NCBI RefSeq assembly: GCF_029952525.1
Contig: NZ_JASAOF010000002.1
Span: forward strand, 1 to 64,000
Direction of reading: 5' to 3'
Length of the DNA: 64,000 nucleotides
DNA from: Saccharopolyspora ipomoeae
GTDB taxonomy: Bacteria > Actinomycetota > Actinomycetes > Mycobacteriales > Pseudonocardiaceae
A model generated the notes under the pieces. The model saw only the letters and a list, made by a program, of their open reading frames with translations. It did not search any database and was not told the origin of the DNA. This document shows positions 51,036 to 59,246 of the stretch, piece by piece. Both the position numbers and the translations under genes were made by a program. Within the stretch, counting starts at the first letter, position 1; each line of letters begins with the position of its first letter.

Positions 51036-51047
51036 AGGTTATAACCT
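51036..51047. promoter_or_regulatory. Candidate GntR operator before the tetronate-type operon
   Basis: AGGTTATAACCT is a perfect 12-bp palindrome 57 bp before the dehydrogenase start. Its core resembles the site at 50905 in the same 219-bp divergent region, and FCD-type GntR proteins bind such short palindromes. Confidence 0.5.
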
Positions 51048-51104
51048 CCACGATGTGCTGGCGCTCGCCGCGCAACCCCTGCACCCGGAAGGACAAAGCT
51101 GAGA

Positions 51105-52190
51105 ATGCAGACCCCCACGAGTCGCTACCACCTGGGCATCCTGGAAGGCGACGGCATCGGCCCCGAGATCGTCCCGGCCTCGGTGCAGGTCCTCGACGCC
51201 GCCTTCGAGGCATCCGGAGTGCAGGTGGACTGGACCCGGCTGCCGCTGGGGCGCTCGGCGATCGACGAGTTCGGCTCGGCGGTCCCGCAGCAGACCCTCG
51301 ACACGCTGTCCGAACTGGACGGATGGCTGCTCGGGCCGCACGACAGCGCCGCCTACCCGGAACCGCACCGCTCGACGCTGAACCCGAGCGGCACGCTGCG
51401 CAAGCACTTCGGCCTCTACGCCAACATCCGGCCCGCGAAGTCCTTCGAGGGCACCAGGTCCGTGGTGCCCGGCACCGACCTGGTCATCGTGCGGGAGAAC
51501 ACCGAGGGCTTCTACGCCGACCGCAACACCCACGCCGGCACCGGCGAGTTCATGCCCACCCCGGACGTGGCGATCGCGCACGGCATCATCACCCGGCAGG
51601 CCTGCGAGCGCATCGCGCACACCGCGTTCCGGCTCGCCCGCGGCCGCAGGCAGAAGCTCACCATCGTGCACAAGGCCAACGTGCTGCGGCTGACCACCGG
51701 CCTGTTCCGCGACGTCTGCCGGGAGATCGCCGAGCAGTACCCGGACGTCGCCGTCGACGACTTCCACATCGACGCGATGACCGTGCACCTGCTGCGCCGC
51801 GCGAACGAGTTCGACGTGCTGGTCACCGAGAACATGTTCGGCGACATCCTCTCCGACCTCACCGGTGAGATCGCCGGATCGCTGGGCATCGCGCCCTCGG
51901 TCAACGCCTCCGACGAGGTCGCGATGGCCCAGGCCGCTCACGGCTCCGCCCCCGACATCGCCGGACGCGACCTCGCCAACCCGGTCGCGATGATCCTCTC
52001 CAGCGCGATGCTGCTGGACTGGCTGGCCGACCGCCACGAGGACGAGTCGCTGCGCCGCGCGGCCCGGACCGTCGAGGACGCGGTCAACGCCACCGTGCGC
52101 GGCGGCACCGCCACCACCGACCTCGGCGGCACCGCGGGCACCGCGGCCTTCGCCGAGGCGGTCGCCGCGACGATCCGGGCCTCGGCATGA
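51105..52190 (+). CDS. Isocitrate/isopropylmalate dehydrogenase-family oxidoreductase
   Basis: This 361-residue enzyme is a beta-decarboxylating or tartrate-type hydroxyacid dehydrogenase. Visible are ILEGDGIGPEIV, the substrate-binding arginines around RSTLNPSGTLRKHFGLYANIRP, VIVRENTEGFYAD, the KANVLR lysine region and the metal ligands in DAMTVHLLRR and MFGDILSDL. ATG at 51105 fits the family start. Its stop overlaps the next start (ATGA). In this operon it probably oxidises a four-carbon sugar acid to its 3-keto form, a job done by other dehydrogenase families in the known threonate and erythronate pathways. This role is inference. Confidence 0.85.
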   Translation: MQTPTSRYHLGILEGDGIGPEIVPASVQVLDAAFEASGVQVDWTRLPLGRSAIDEFGSAVPQQTLDTLSELDGWLLGPHDSAAYPEPHRSTLNPSGTLRKHFGLYANIRPAKSFEGTRSVVPGTDLVIVRENTEGFYADRNTHAGTGEFMPTPDVAIAHGIITRQACERIAHTAFRLARGRRQKLTIVHKANVLRLTTGLFRDVCREIAEQYPDVAVDDFHIDAMTVHLLRRANEFDVLVTENMFGDILSDLTGEIAGSLGIAPSVNASDEVAMAQAAHGSAPDIAGRDLANPVAMILSSAMLLDWLADRHEDESLRRAARTVEDAVNATVRGGTATTDLGGTAGTAAFAEAVAATIRASA

Positions 52191-52828
52191 GCCCGTTCGT
52201 CGCCCTGATCCACGCCACGCCCGCGGCCATCGGCCCGGCCCGCGCGGCCTTCGCCGAGTCCTTCGGCGAGGCCGAGCTGTGGAACCTGCTCGACGACCGG
52301 CTGGCCGCCGACGCCGACGCCGCGGGCGGGCTGACCGCCCCGCTGCGCAAGCGCATGCTCACCTTCATCGGCCACGCCGTGGAGCACGGCGCCCAGGCGG
52401 TGCAGCTGACCTGCTCGATGTACGGGCCGGTGGCCGAGCTCGCCGGGCAGCTCTGGGACGTGCCGGTGCGCGGCTCGGCCGGGGCGATGCTGCGCGAGCT
52501 GGCCTTCTCCCGGCCCGGCCGGGTGGGCGTGATCGGCTCGCTGGCCTCGGCCGTGGCCGACACGAGCCACCGCTTGGGCGACCTGCTGCCCTCGACCGAG
52601 ATCGTGCCGATCACGGCCACCGGGGCGGCCGAGGCCGCCGCCAGCGGCGACTCCGAAGCGCTGTTCGTGGCGCTGGCGAACGCCGCGCGCGACCACGGCG
52701 TCGACGTGTTCGTGCTCGGCCAGTACTCGCTGACACCGCAATGGCGCCGGTTGGAGGCCGCGGTGTCGACTCCGGTGCTGAGCCCGCCGCAGCTGGCGGC
52801 GGCCGAACTGCGGGAGGTGCTGGCATGA
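52187..52828 (+). CDS. Aspartate/glutamate racemase superfamily protein
   Basis: This 213-residue protein resembles the Asp/Glu/hydantoin racemase fold. The first catalytic Cys lies in VQLTCSMYGPVAEL near residue 69. The second half, around FVLGQYSLTP, lacks the second Cys, so classic two-base racemisation is unlikely. The first half also has an early LIHATPAAIGPARAAF segment. It overlaps both neighbours by 4 bp (ATGA) and so belongs to the tetronate-type operon. Isomerase, lyase or decarboxylase-like activity on a sugar acid is possible; no reaction can be assigned. Confidence 0.8.
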   Translation: MSPFVALIHATPAAIGPARAAFAESFGEAELWNLLDDRLAADADAAGGLTAPLRKRMLTFIGHAVEHGAQAVQLTCSMYGPVAELAGQLWDVPVRGSAGAMLRELAFSRPGRVGVIGSLASAVADTSHRLGDLLPSTEIVPITATGAAEAAASGDSEALFVALANAARDHGVDVFVLGQYSLTPQWRRLEAAVSTPVLSPPQLAAAELREVLA

Positions 52829-54030
52829 GCGGAGACGTGCTCGGCGTCATCGCCGACGACTACACCGGCGGCACCGACGTCGCCGCGGCCCTGCGCCGCG
52901 GCGGCTTCCGCGTGGTCCTCCACTTCGGACTGCCCGACGAGGGCTGGGCCGCTCCGGAGTGCGACGCGCTGGTCATCGCGCTGAAAACCCGTACCACCGA
53001 ACCGGATCGGGCGGTCGAGCAGTCGCTCCAGGCGCAGCGCCTGCTCGCCGAGCGCGGTGCGAGCAGGCTGTACTTCAAGTACTGCTCGACGTTCGACTCC
53101 ACCGACGAGGGCAACATCGGCGTCGTCGCCGACGCGCTGGCCGATGCCACCGGCGAGGCGCTGACGATCGTGTGCCCGGCCTCGCCGGAGCACGGGCGCA
53201 CCGTCTACCAGGGGCACCTGTTCGTTGGCGACCGGCTGCTGTCGGAGTCCTCGATGCGCCACCACCCGCTGACCCCGATGACCGACCCCGACCTGGTCCG
53301 CGTGCTGGGCAGGCAGACCGCACGGCCGGTCGCGAACCTGCCGCTGGCGGTCGTGCGCGGGGGAGCGGAGGCCGTGCGGCTGGAGCTGGACCGGTTGCGC
53401 GCCAACGGCATCCGCCACGTCGTCGCCGACGCGGTGATCGACGAGGACCTGACCGCGCTGGCCCGCGCCTGTCCCGACCGGCGGCTGCTCACCGGCGGCG
53501 CCGGTCTCGCCGGAGCGCTCGGCGGCGGAACCCGTGCGCACGCGGACGGAGCGGACCTGCCGGGCGGCCCCGGGATCGTCCTGGCGGGCAGCTGCTCGAC
53601 GACCACGCTCACCCAGGTCGCCGGGGCCCGCGAGCAGATGCCGTCGCTCCGGCTGCGCCTCGGCAACGAGGACGAGGCCATGACCTGGCTCGCCGACCAC
53701 GCCCGGCAGACCGTGATGCTCTACGCCTCGGCGCCCCCGGAGGAACGCGGAGGGCCGGGCGAAGCGGAGTCCTTCGAGCAGGCCCTGGCCGCCCTCGGAC
53801 GCCGCGCCGTCGAACTCGGCTACCGGCGCCTGGTCGTCGCCGGAGGCGAGACCTCCGGCGCGGTGGTCAAGGCGCTGGGCGTGGAATCGGTGGAGGTCAC
53901 CGCCGAGGCGGACCGGGGCGTGCCGTGGTGCGTGAGCACCGGCGAGCCCCGGATCGCGCTGCTGCTCAAGTCCGGCAACTTCGGCGGGCGGGACCTGCTC
54001 AGCCGCGCGGCGAGAGGGGGCCTGCGATGA
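52825..54030 (+). CDS. Four-carbon acid sugar kinase (OtnK/DUF1537 family)
   Basis: This 401-residue protein matches the DUF1537 kinases that phosphorylate threonate, erythronate or their 3-oxo forms. The N-terminal domain has the substrate motif GVIADDYTGGTDVAAAL and YFKYCSTFDSTDEGNIG. The C-terminal nucleotide-binding domain has LVVAGGETSGAVVKAL and LLKSGNFGG. ATG at 52825 overlaps the preceding stop (ATGA). With the class II aldolase downstream, it forms the OtnK-OtnC core in which the phosphorylated 3-oxo acid is decarboxylated to dihydroxyacetone phosphate. Confidence 0.92.
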   Translation: MSGDVLGVIADDYTGGTDVAAALRRGGFRVVLHFGLPDEGWAAPECDALVIALKTRTTEPDRAVEQSLQAQRLLAERGASRLYFKYCSTFDSTDEGNIGVVADALADATGEALTIVCPASPEHGRTVYQGHLFVGDRLLSESSMRHHPLTPMTDPDLVRVLGRQTARPVANLPLAVVRGGAEAVRLELDRLRANGIRHVVADAVIDEDLTALARACPDRRLLTGGAGLAGALGGGTRAHADGADLPGGPGIVLAGSCSTTTLTQVAGAREQMPSLRLRLGNEDEAMTWLADHARQTVMLYASAPPEERGGPGEAESFEQALAALGRRAVELGYRRLVVAGGETSGAVVKALGVESVEVTAEADRGVPWCVSTGEPRIALLLKSGNFGGRDLLSRAARGGLR

Positions 54031-54635
54031 CCGACCTCGCCCGGCAGGTCGTCGACCTGGGCGCTTCGCTGTTCGCACGAGGGCTCACCGCCGGCCGGAC
54101 CGGCAACATCAGCGTCCGCGACGGTGACCGCGTTCTGCTCACCCCGACCGGGGTGTCGCTGGGCGCGCTGGCCGAGCTGTCGGTGCTCGACACCGGCGGC
54201 CGCCACCTCGGCGGACCCCCGCCCACCAAGGAGGCCTTCCTGCACCTGGCCTTCTACCGGGCCCGGCCGCAGACCTCGGCGGTGGTGCACACCCACAGCA
54301 CCCACTCGGCGGCGGTGTCGTGCCTGGCCGGGCTCGACCCGAGCAACGCGCTGCCCCCGCTGACCGCGTACTACGCGATGCGCGTGGGCTCGCTGCCGCT
54401 GCTCCCGTACCACGCGCCCGGCGACACCTCGCTGGGCGCGCTCGCCGAGGAGGAGGCCCGCGAGCACCACGCGCTGCTGCTGGCCAACCACGGTCCGATC
54501 GCGGCGGGCGGCGATCTCGCCGCCGCGGCGGACGCGGTTGAGGAGATCGAGGAGACCGCCCGGATCTTCCTGCTGCTGCGCAACACCGAAACCGCGCCGC
54601 TGACCCCGGATCAGGTGGCGGCGCTGCGGGCCTGA
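54027..54635 (+). CDS. Class II aldolase/adducin family protein (OtnC-like 3-oxo-tetronate 4-phosphate decarboxylase)
   Basis: This 202-residue zinc enzyme has GNISVRDGDRVLLTPTGVS, the substrate Glu in PTKEAFLHLAFY and the metal His pair VVHTHSTHSAAVS, with the third ligand in LLLANHGPIAAG. In OtnK-OtnC pathways this family decarboxylates 3-oxo-tetronate 4-phosphate. ATG at 54027 overlaps the kinase stop (ATGA). A fuculose-phosphate-type aldolase activity is the main alternative, but the neighbours favour the decarboxylase. Confidence 0.88.
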   Translation: MTDLARQVVDLGASLFARGLTAGRTGNISVRDGDRVLLTPTGVSLGALAELSVLDTGGRHLGGPPPTKEAFLHLAFYRARPQTSAVVHTHSTHSAAVSCLAGLDPSNALPPLTAYYAMRVGSLPLLPYHAPGDTSLGALAEEEAREHHALLLANHGPIAAGGDLAAAADAVEEIEETARIFLLLRNTETAPLTPDQVAALRA

Positions 54636-54647
54636 CGCGGCCGACCG

Positions 54648-54675
54648 GTCCGGTCCTCGTTCGAACGGGCCGGAC
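54648..54675. terminator. Hairpin between aldolase and CitMHS transporter genes
   Basis: Arms GTCCGGTCC and GGGCCGGAC (one G-T pair) enclose a 10-nt loop. In the 100-bp gap before the transporter, it may end the enzyme operon partially or lower transporter expression. Confidence 0.4.
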
Positions 54676-54735
54676 TCCCTTGCTGTTCCGCCGCGCGTGC
54701 ACGTCCGCGGCGAGGTTCGAACCGGAGAAGCAACG

Positions 54736-56028
54736 ATGCTCGCAGTTCTGGGATTTTCGACCTTAGGCGTCTTCATGGCGCTGGTCCTGCGCAAGTACCT
54801 GACGGCGTTCGTGGCCATCATGATGACGCCGATCGCCTTCGCGGTCGTCGCCGGCTTCGGCGCCGACCTGGATTCGATGATGACCTCGGGTCTGGAAACG
54901 GTGGCGCCGACGGCGGTGCTGCTGCTGTTCGCGGTGCTGTACTTCGGCGTCATGATGGACGCGGGTCTCTTCGACCCCCTCTCGCAGGGGATCATCCGAC
55001 TGTCCAAAGGGGACCCGGTCCGGATCTGCGTCGGCACCGCCGTGCTCGCGCTGCTGGTCGCCCTCGACGGCGACGGCACCACGACCTACATGATCATCTG
55101 TTCGGCGTTCCTGCCGATCTACCGCCGCCTCGGCATCAACCCGCTGGTCATCGCCACCATCGCGACGATGGCGCTGGGCGCGATCTCGGGCACGACGCCG
55201 TGGGGCGGTGCGGCCACGCGCGGCATCAGCGTGCTGCACCTGGACGCGACCGACTACTTCGTGCACATGATCGCGCCGATGGTGCTGACCTCCGGGTTCA
55301 TCGTCGGCATCGCGTACCTGCTGGGTCGGCGGGAGCGCAAGAAGATCGACCCGGACACCATCGCCGAGTTCGCCGCCGAGATCGCCGCTCAGGAGCGCGA
55401 CACCGCGGGCCGCGACTGGAAGCTGTGGTTCAACGCGGGCCTGACGGCGTTGCTGCTGGTCCTGCTGGTGCTGGGCGTGGCCGAACTGGTCAACCTGTTC
55501 ATGGTCGCCTTCGTCATCGCGCTGCTGGTCAACCACCCGAAGCTCACCGGGCAGGGCGAGGTCATCCGCAAGCACGCCTCGAACGCGGTCCCGGTGGTGA
55601 TCCTGGTGCTGGCGGCCGGGATCTTCACCGGCATCATGACCGACACGGGCATGACCAACGCGATGGCCAACGCGATGCTGGCGGTCGTGCCGGACTCGCT
55701 GGGCAACCTGATCCCGCTGTTCACGGCCGTGATCGGGCTGCCGCTGAGCTTCTTCATGTCCAACGACGCGTACTTCTTCGGGGTGCTGCCGGTGCTGGCC
55801 GAATCGGCTTCGCACTACGGGATCCACGCCACCGAGATCGCCCGTGCCGGGGCGATCGGTCAGATGATGCACTCGATCGGTCCGGCCTCGGCTCCGCTGT
55901 GGGTGCTGCTGGGGCTGATCAAGCGCGATCTCGGCGAGTTCCAGCGCTTCGCCCTGCTGTGGGTGCTGGGCTGCTCGGTCGCCTACATCCTGTTCGCGGT
56001 GCTCACCGGCGCGATCAGCGTCGGCTGA
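54736..56028 (+). CDS. CitMHS-family carboxylate transporter
   Basis: This 430-residue membrane protein matches the CitMHS (citrate-Mg2+:H+) family. It has about 11-12 membrane segments, an early DGDGTTTYMIICSAFLPIYR segment, GAISGTTPWGGAATRG in the first half and MSNDAYFFGVLPVLAESASHYG in the second. ATG at 54736 follows GGAGAAG. It lies 100 bp after the tetronate enzyme genes on the same strand and probably imports the sugar acid they use. It is followed by a strong terminator. Confidence 0.88.
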   Translation: MLAVLGFSTLGVFMALVLRKYLTAFVAIMMTPIAFAVVAGFGADLDSMMTSGLETVAPTAVLLLFAVLYFGVMMDAGLFDPLSQGIIRLSKGDPVRICVGTAVLALLVALDGDGTTTYMIICSAFLPIYRRLGINPLVIATIATMALGAISGTTPWGGAATRGISVLHLDATDYFVHMIAPMVLTSGFIVGIAYLLGRRERKKIDPDTIAEFAAEIAAQERDTAGRDWKLWFNAGLTALLLVLLVLGVAELVNLFMVAFVIALLVNHPKLTGQGEVIRKHASNAVPVVILVLAAGIFTGIMTDTGMTNAMANAMLAVVPDSLGNLIPLFTAVIGLPLSFFMSNDAYFFGVLPVLAESASHYGIHATEIARAGAIGQMMHSIGPASAPLWVLLGLIKRDLGEFQRFALLWVLGCSVAYILFAVLTGAISVG

Positions 56029-56031
56029 CGA

Positions 56032-56066
56032 GAAGCGGGCGGCCCCGCGCCGGGGCCGCCCGCTTC
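56032..56066. terminator. Terminator between the CitMHS and BCCT genes
   Basis: Perfect 15-bp stem GAAGCGGGCGGCCCC (56032-56046) with complement (56052-56066), GCGCC loop. It sits 3 bp after the rightward stop and 1 bp before the leftward stop, so it serves both convergent genes. Confidence 0.85.
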
Positions 56067-56067
56067 C

Positions 56068-57612
56068 TCACTTGACCGCCAGCGGCTCCTCGACCTGGTG
56101 CGGGGCGAACTCGGTGGTGAGGTCCTTCCAGAAGGCCACGGCGACGCCGACCAGGATGATCAGGAACGGCGCGGAGCTGACGATCACCATCTGCTGCAGC
56201 GATTCCAGCCCGCCCGCGGCGAGCAGGGCGATCGCGGCGGCACCGGTGAGCACGCCCCACAGCGCGAGGATCCGCTGCGACGGCTGCTCCGTGCCGCGGC
56301 TGGTGAGCATGCCGAGCACGAAGGTGTTGGCATCGGCTCCGGAGACGAAGAACAGCACGACCAGCACGATCGTCAGGACCGAGGTGAGCGTGGGCATCGG
56401 CAGCGACTGCAGCGTCGCGAAGAACGCCGAGTTCGCGTCCGCCGCGGCCGAGGCGGCGATGCGGGTGGTGCCGGCGAGGTCGCTGTGGATGGCGGTGCCG
56501 CCGAAGGCGGTGAACCACACCGAGAACACCGCGCTGGGCACCACGAGCACGCCGGTGACGAACTCGCGGATCGTGCGTCCGCGCGAGATGCGCGCCAGGA
56601 ACACGCCCACGAAGGCCGCCCAGGACAGCCACCAGGCGAGCATGAAGTAGGTCCAGTCCTGCATGAACCCGAGGTCGCCGTTGGCCGGGGTGATCAGGCT
56701 CGTCGACACCAGCTCGCTGAGGTAGCGGCCGATGGTCTGCACGTACAGGTCCACCAGGTACAGCGTCGGGCCGACGACGAGCACGAACACGAACAGCAGC
56801 GCGCCCAGCCCCATGCTGGTCTCCGACAGGTAGCGGATGCCGCGCGAGACGCCGGTCAACGCCGAGGCCGTGAACAGCAGGGTGATGACTCCGATGATCG
56901 CGAACTGCACCGGCTTGGAGTCGGGGATGCCGAACAGGGCGGTGAACCCGCCGTTGATCTGCATGGCTCCCAGCCCGAGCGAGGTGGTGGTGCCGAACAG
57001 CGTCGCCAGCACGGCGAACACGTCGATGGCCCCGCCCACCGGTCCCTCGGTGCGCTTGCCGAGCAAGGGCCGGAACAGGGCGCTGACCAGGCCGGGGCGT
57101 CCGCGGCGGAACATCGACCAGGACATCGCCAGGCCGACGACGGCGAAGATGCCCCAGGCGTGCAGGCCCCAGTCGAAGAAGGAGAACTGCATCGCGGTCA
57201 CCGCCGCGTTCGGGGTCATCGGCGCGGCCAGGCCGTGCGGGGGTTCGGCGAGGTGGGAGATCGGTTCGGCGACCCCGTAGGAGATCAGGCCGATGCCCAT
57301 CACGGCCGACAGGATCATCGCGTACCAGGTGAGCCTGCGGAAAGCGGGCCGCTCGTCGTCGCCGCCGAGCCGCAGCCGGCCGTAGCGGCTGCAGGCGAGG
57401 TAGACGAGGAAGATCAGGAATCCGAGCGAGACCAGCAGGTAGGCCCAGCCGAAGCTGCGGGTGATGCCGTCGAGCGCGGCCGAGCCGACGCGGGACAGCG
57501 AGTCGCCGGCGGCGGTGCCCCACACGGCGATCGCCGCCGCCAGGGCGAGCGAGACGTACAGGACCGGACCGGGTCGCCTGTGTTCCGGCGACGCGGTGGA
57601 GGGATCAGACAA
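56068..57612 (-). CDS. BCCT family betaine/choline/carnitine transporter
   Basis: This 514-residue protein has 12 membrane segments and the BCCT marks: MGIGLISYGVAEPISHL, FFDWGLHAWGIFAVVGL and the tryptophan-rich signature around DWTYFMLAWWLSWAAFVGVF with LARISRGRTIREF. BCCT carriers import glycine betaine, choline or carnitine for osmoprotection or nutrition. The start is a TTG at 57612 with GGAG about 9 bp upstream, and it overlaps the stop of a small upstream frame, suggesting coupling. No regulator adjoins it. Confidence 0.9.
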   Translation of the reverse strand: MSDPSTASPEHRRPGPVLYVSLALAAAIAVWGTAAGDSLSRVGSAALDGITRSFGWAYLLVSLGFLIFLVYLACSRYGRLRLGGDDERPAFRRLTWYAMILSAVMGIGLISYGVAEPISHLAEPPHGLAAPMTPNAAVTAMQFSFFDWGLHAWGIFAVVGLAMSWSMFRRGRPGLVSALFRPLLGKRTEGPVGGAIDVFAVLATLFGTTTSLGLGAMQINGGFTALFGIPDSKPVQFAIIGVITLLFTASALTGVSRGIRYLSETSMGLGALLFVFVLVVGPTLYLVDLYVQTIGRYLSELVSTSLITPANGDLGFMQDWTYFMLAWWLSWAAFVGVFLARISRGRTIREFVTGVLVVPSAVFSVWFTAFGGTAIHSDLAGTTRIAASAAADANSAFFATLQSLPMPTLTSVLTIVLVVLFFVSGADANTFVLGMLTSRGTEQPSQRILALWGVLTGAAAIALLAAGGLESLQQMVIVSSAPFLIILVGVAVAFWKDLTTEFAPHQVEEPLAVK

Positions 57613-57835
57613 GCGTTGACTCCGTGAGCTGGGGGAAAGACGGTGGCGGCGTCCTGGCGCAGGCGCGCGCGGCCGTCGCGGTGAGGACCGTGACGCCCGG
57701 GGCCGACAGGACGGCTCGTGCTTCGGAAGGGGTCTCCGTGACTCTGTCGGCGGCGTGGTGGACGGGGTAGGGCCGCTGCGCGGGGATCACCGGCGGACGC
57801 GTGCGCTGCGGTTCTGGGGCCGTCATCGTCGCCAC
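57605..57835 (-). CDS. Small hypothetical protein upstream of the BCCT gene
   Basis: This possible 76-residue protein (MATMTAPEPQRTRPPVIPAQ at the start) is Pro/Ala/Thr-rich and hydrophilic, with no recognised domain. Its stop overlaps the TTG start of the BCCT gene by 8 bp, so it may be a translated leader. The alternative is that it is a chance frame in the BCCT leader region. Codon-position composition was not computed. Apart from it, the 300 bp between the BCCT and GAP genes hold nothing I can support. Confidence 0.3.
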   Translation of the reverse strand: MATMTAPEPQRTRPPVIPAQRPYPVHHAADRVTETPSEARAVLSAPGVTVLTATAARACARTPPPSFPQLTESTLV

Positions 57836-57913
57836 GACGGGACGACGACGGCGTTCACGCTGGTCGAGCTCGCCGGAGCGGAAAACGAGTCTACCCGGTC
57901 TCGCCTACCGGGC

Positions 57914-58549
57914 TCACGGGCCGGTGGCGATGAGGGTGATGAAGACGACGCAGACGATGATGTTGACCAGCCAGCTGTGGGTGTTCATCCAGTCCCGGAC
58001 CCGGGGCATGGCGGTCAGCGCCTGCTTGTGCAGCACGAGGTAGAGCAGCAAGGGAAGCGCGGCGATCAGGAGCGTGGCTCCGATGAACGGCAGCGCGGAG
58101 CCGAAACCGGCCTGGTGGTGTTCGAGGTTCGCCCCGACGGTGAGCATGATGACGACGTCGGAGGGCATCGTGAAGATGACCAGCAGCCCGGTCCGCAACG
58201 CGGTGCTGGGCGTGGCCGACAGCAGCGTCGTCAGCCATTTCGGCGGCTGGGCGGTCTTGCGCCCGAGGAAGTTCTTGAGCGCGAACAGGATCAGCAGGCA
58301 GACGAGTCCGATCTGGACCCACTTGCCGACGGCCGAGGGGTGGTGGCCGTCGCTGCTCGGCAGCGCGGTGCCGAGCAGCGCGGCGAGCCCGCGCGCCACG
58401 CCGACCCCGACGACGAGGGCGAGCAGCACGCCGGAGAGGAAGGCGAGCGACACGCGGACCGGCCTGGGGCTGGTCACGAGCACGATTGCGGACATGATCT
58501 GCGGTCCGGCCATCATCGTGATCGCCAGCGGCAGCACTTGCAGGCCCAC
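57914..58549 (-). CDS. GAP/LysE-like membrane protein
   Basis: This 211-residue protein has about six membrane segments and resembles GAP (Sap-like) proteins of actinobacteria, first known from glycopeptidolipid export, and more distantly LysE exporters. Marks are the first segment LPLAITMMAGPQIMSAIVLV, FALKNFLGRKTAQPPKWL and the conserved FTMPSDVVIMLTVGANL. GTG at 58549 follows GGGAG. It lies 30 bp after the DUF7144-type gene on the same strand. Its export substrate is unknown. Confidence 0.8.
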   Translation of the reverse strand: MGLQVLPLAITMMAGPQIMSAIVLVTSPRPVRVSLAFLSGVLLALVVGVGVARGLAALLGTALPSSDGHHPSAVGKWVQIGLVCLLILFALKNFLGRKTAQPPKWLTTLLSATPSTALRTGLLVIFTMPSDVVIMLTVGANLEHHQAGFGSALPFIGATLLIAALPLLLYLVLHKQALTAMPRVRDWMNTHSWLVNIIVCVVFITLIATGP

Positions 58550-58579
58550 GAGCCGCTCCCTTCCCCCAGTGCGTCTCGC

Positions 58580-58990
58580 TCAACGGTGCCGCAGCTCCCG
58601 CCCGTGCGCGAGCAGCGCGTAGATCACCAGGACGTCGAGCACGATCACGACCCCGGACCACACCGGGTAGGCGGGGAAGAACGCGATGTTGGCCAGCACG
58701 CTCAGCACTGCCAGCGCGATCGCCAGCACCCGAGCCCAGGTCCGGCCGCTCATCACACCGATCCCGGCGGCCGCCAGCACGACGCCCATGATCATGAAGC
58801 TGATCGCCACGCTCCCGAACCCGACCTGCACGGCCATCCCGGACGGCAGCAGGTACGTCGACCCCGAGTGGGCCAGCGCGATCAACCCGTTCACGAACTG
58901 CACGATCCCACCGACCACCAGCACGATCGCCCCGAAGTAGATCCACCCGACCCACCCGGTCCGCGCGGGCTGAGCTCCATGCGTAGCCAT
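58580..58990 (-). CDS. Four-helix membrane protein (DUF7144-like)
   Basis: This 136-residue protein has four membrane segments (GWIYFGAIVLVVGGIVQFV, then IMGVVLAAAGIGVM, VLAIALAVLSVLANIAFF and VVIVLDVLVIYALLAHG). It resembles small DUF7144 proteins common in actinobacteria. ATG at 58990 is chosen because GGAG lies 6 bp upstream. It probably forms an operon with the GAP-like gene. No function is known for the family. Confidence 0.8.
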   Translation of the reverse strand: MATHGAQPARTGWVGWIYFGAIVLVVGGIVQFVNGLIALAHSGSTYLLPSGMAVQVGFGSVAISFMIMGVVLAAAGIGVMSGRTWARVLAIALAVLSVLANIAFFPAYPVWSGVVIVLDVLVIYALLAHGRELRHR

Positions 58991-59133
58991 GACCAACTCC
59001 TCACACCGTGGAAACACGACAACCGAGGCCCTCACCCCGGCCCCACCCACCGTGAGACCACCCCACCCGCCCAACCAGGGACCAAAGCCCCACCCCCCAA
59101 TCCACAAAAATCAACCGATCGTGCCCCTCAAGA

Positions 59134-59174
59134 CGAAAACCGCGGTTTTCGACCGACGAAAACCGCGGTTTTCG
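59134..59174. repeat. Tandem pair of 18-bp perfect palindromes
   Basis: CGAAAACCGCGGTTTTCG occurs twice, at 59134-59151 and 59157-59174, with a 23-bp period. It lies 73 bp after the leftward ALDH stop and before the DUF7144-type promoter region. Each unit can form a stem with a run of T, so tandem terminators are likely. The rest of the 256-bp gap 58991-59246 holds no gene. Confidence 0.75.
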
Positions 59175-59246
59175 ACCGGGTGAATGCCGCACGTTCTGAC
59201 CGGTGGGGTGGAGGGATCGCCTCTTCGGGGCGGGGTGCGGTCGGGG

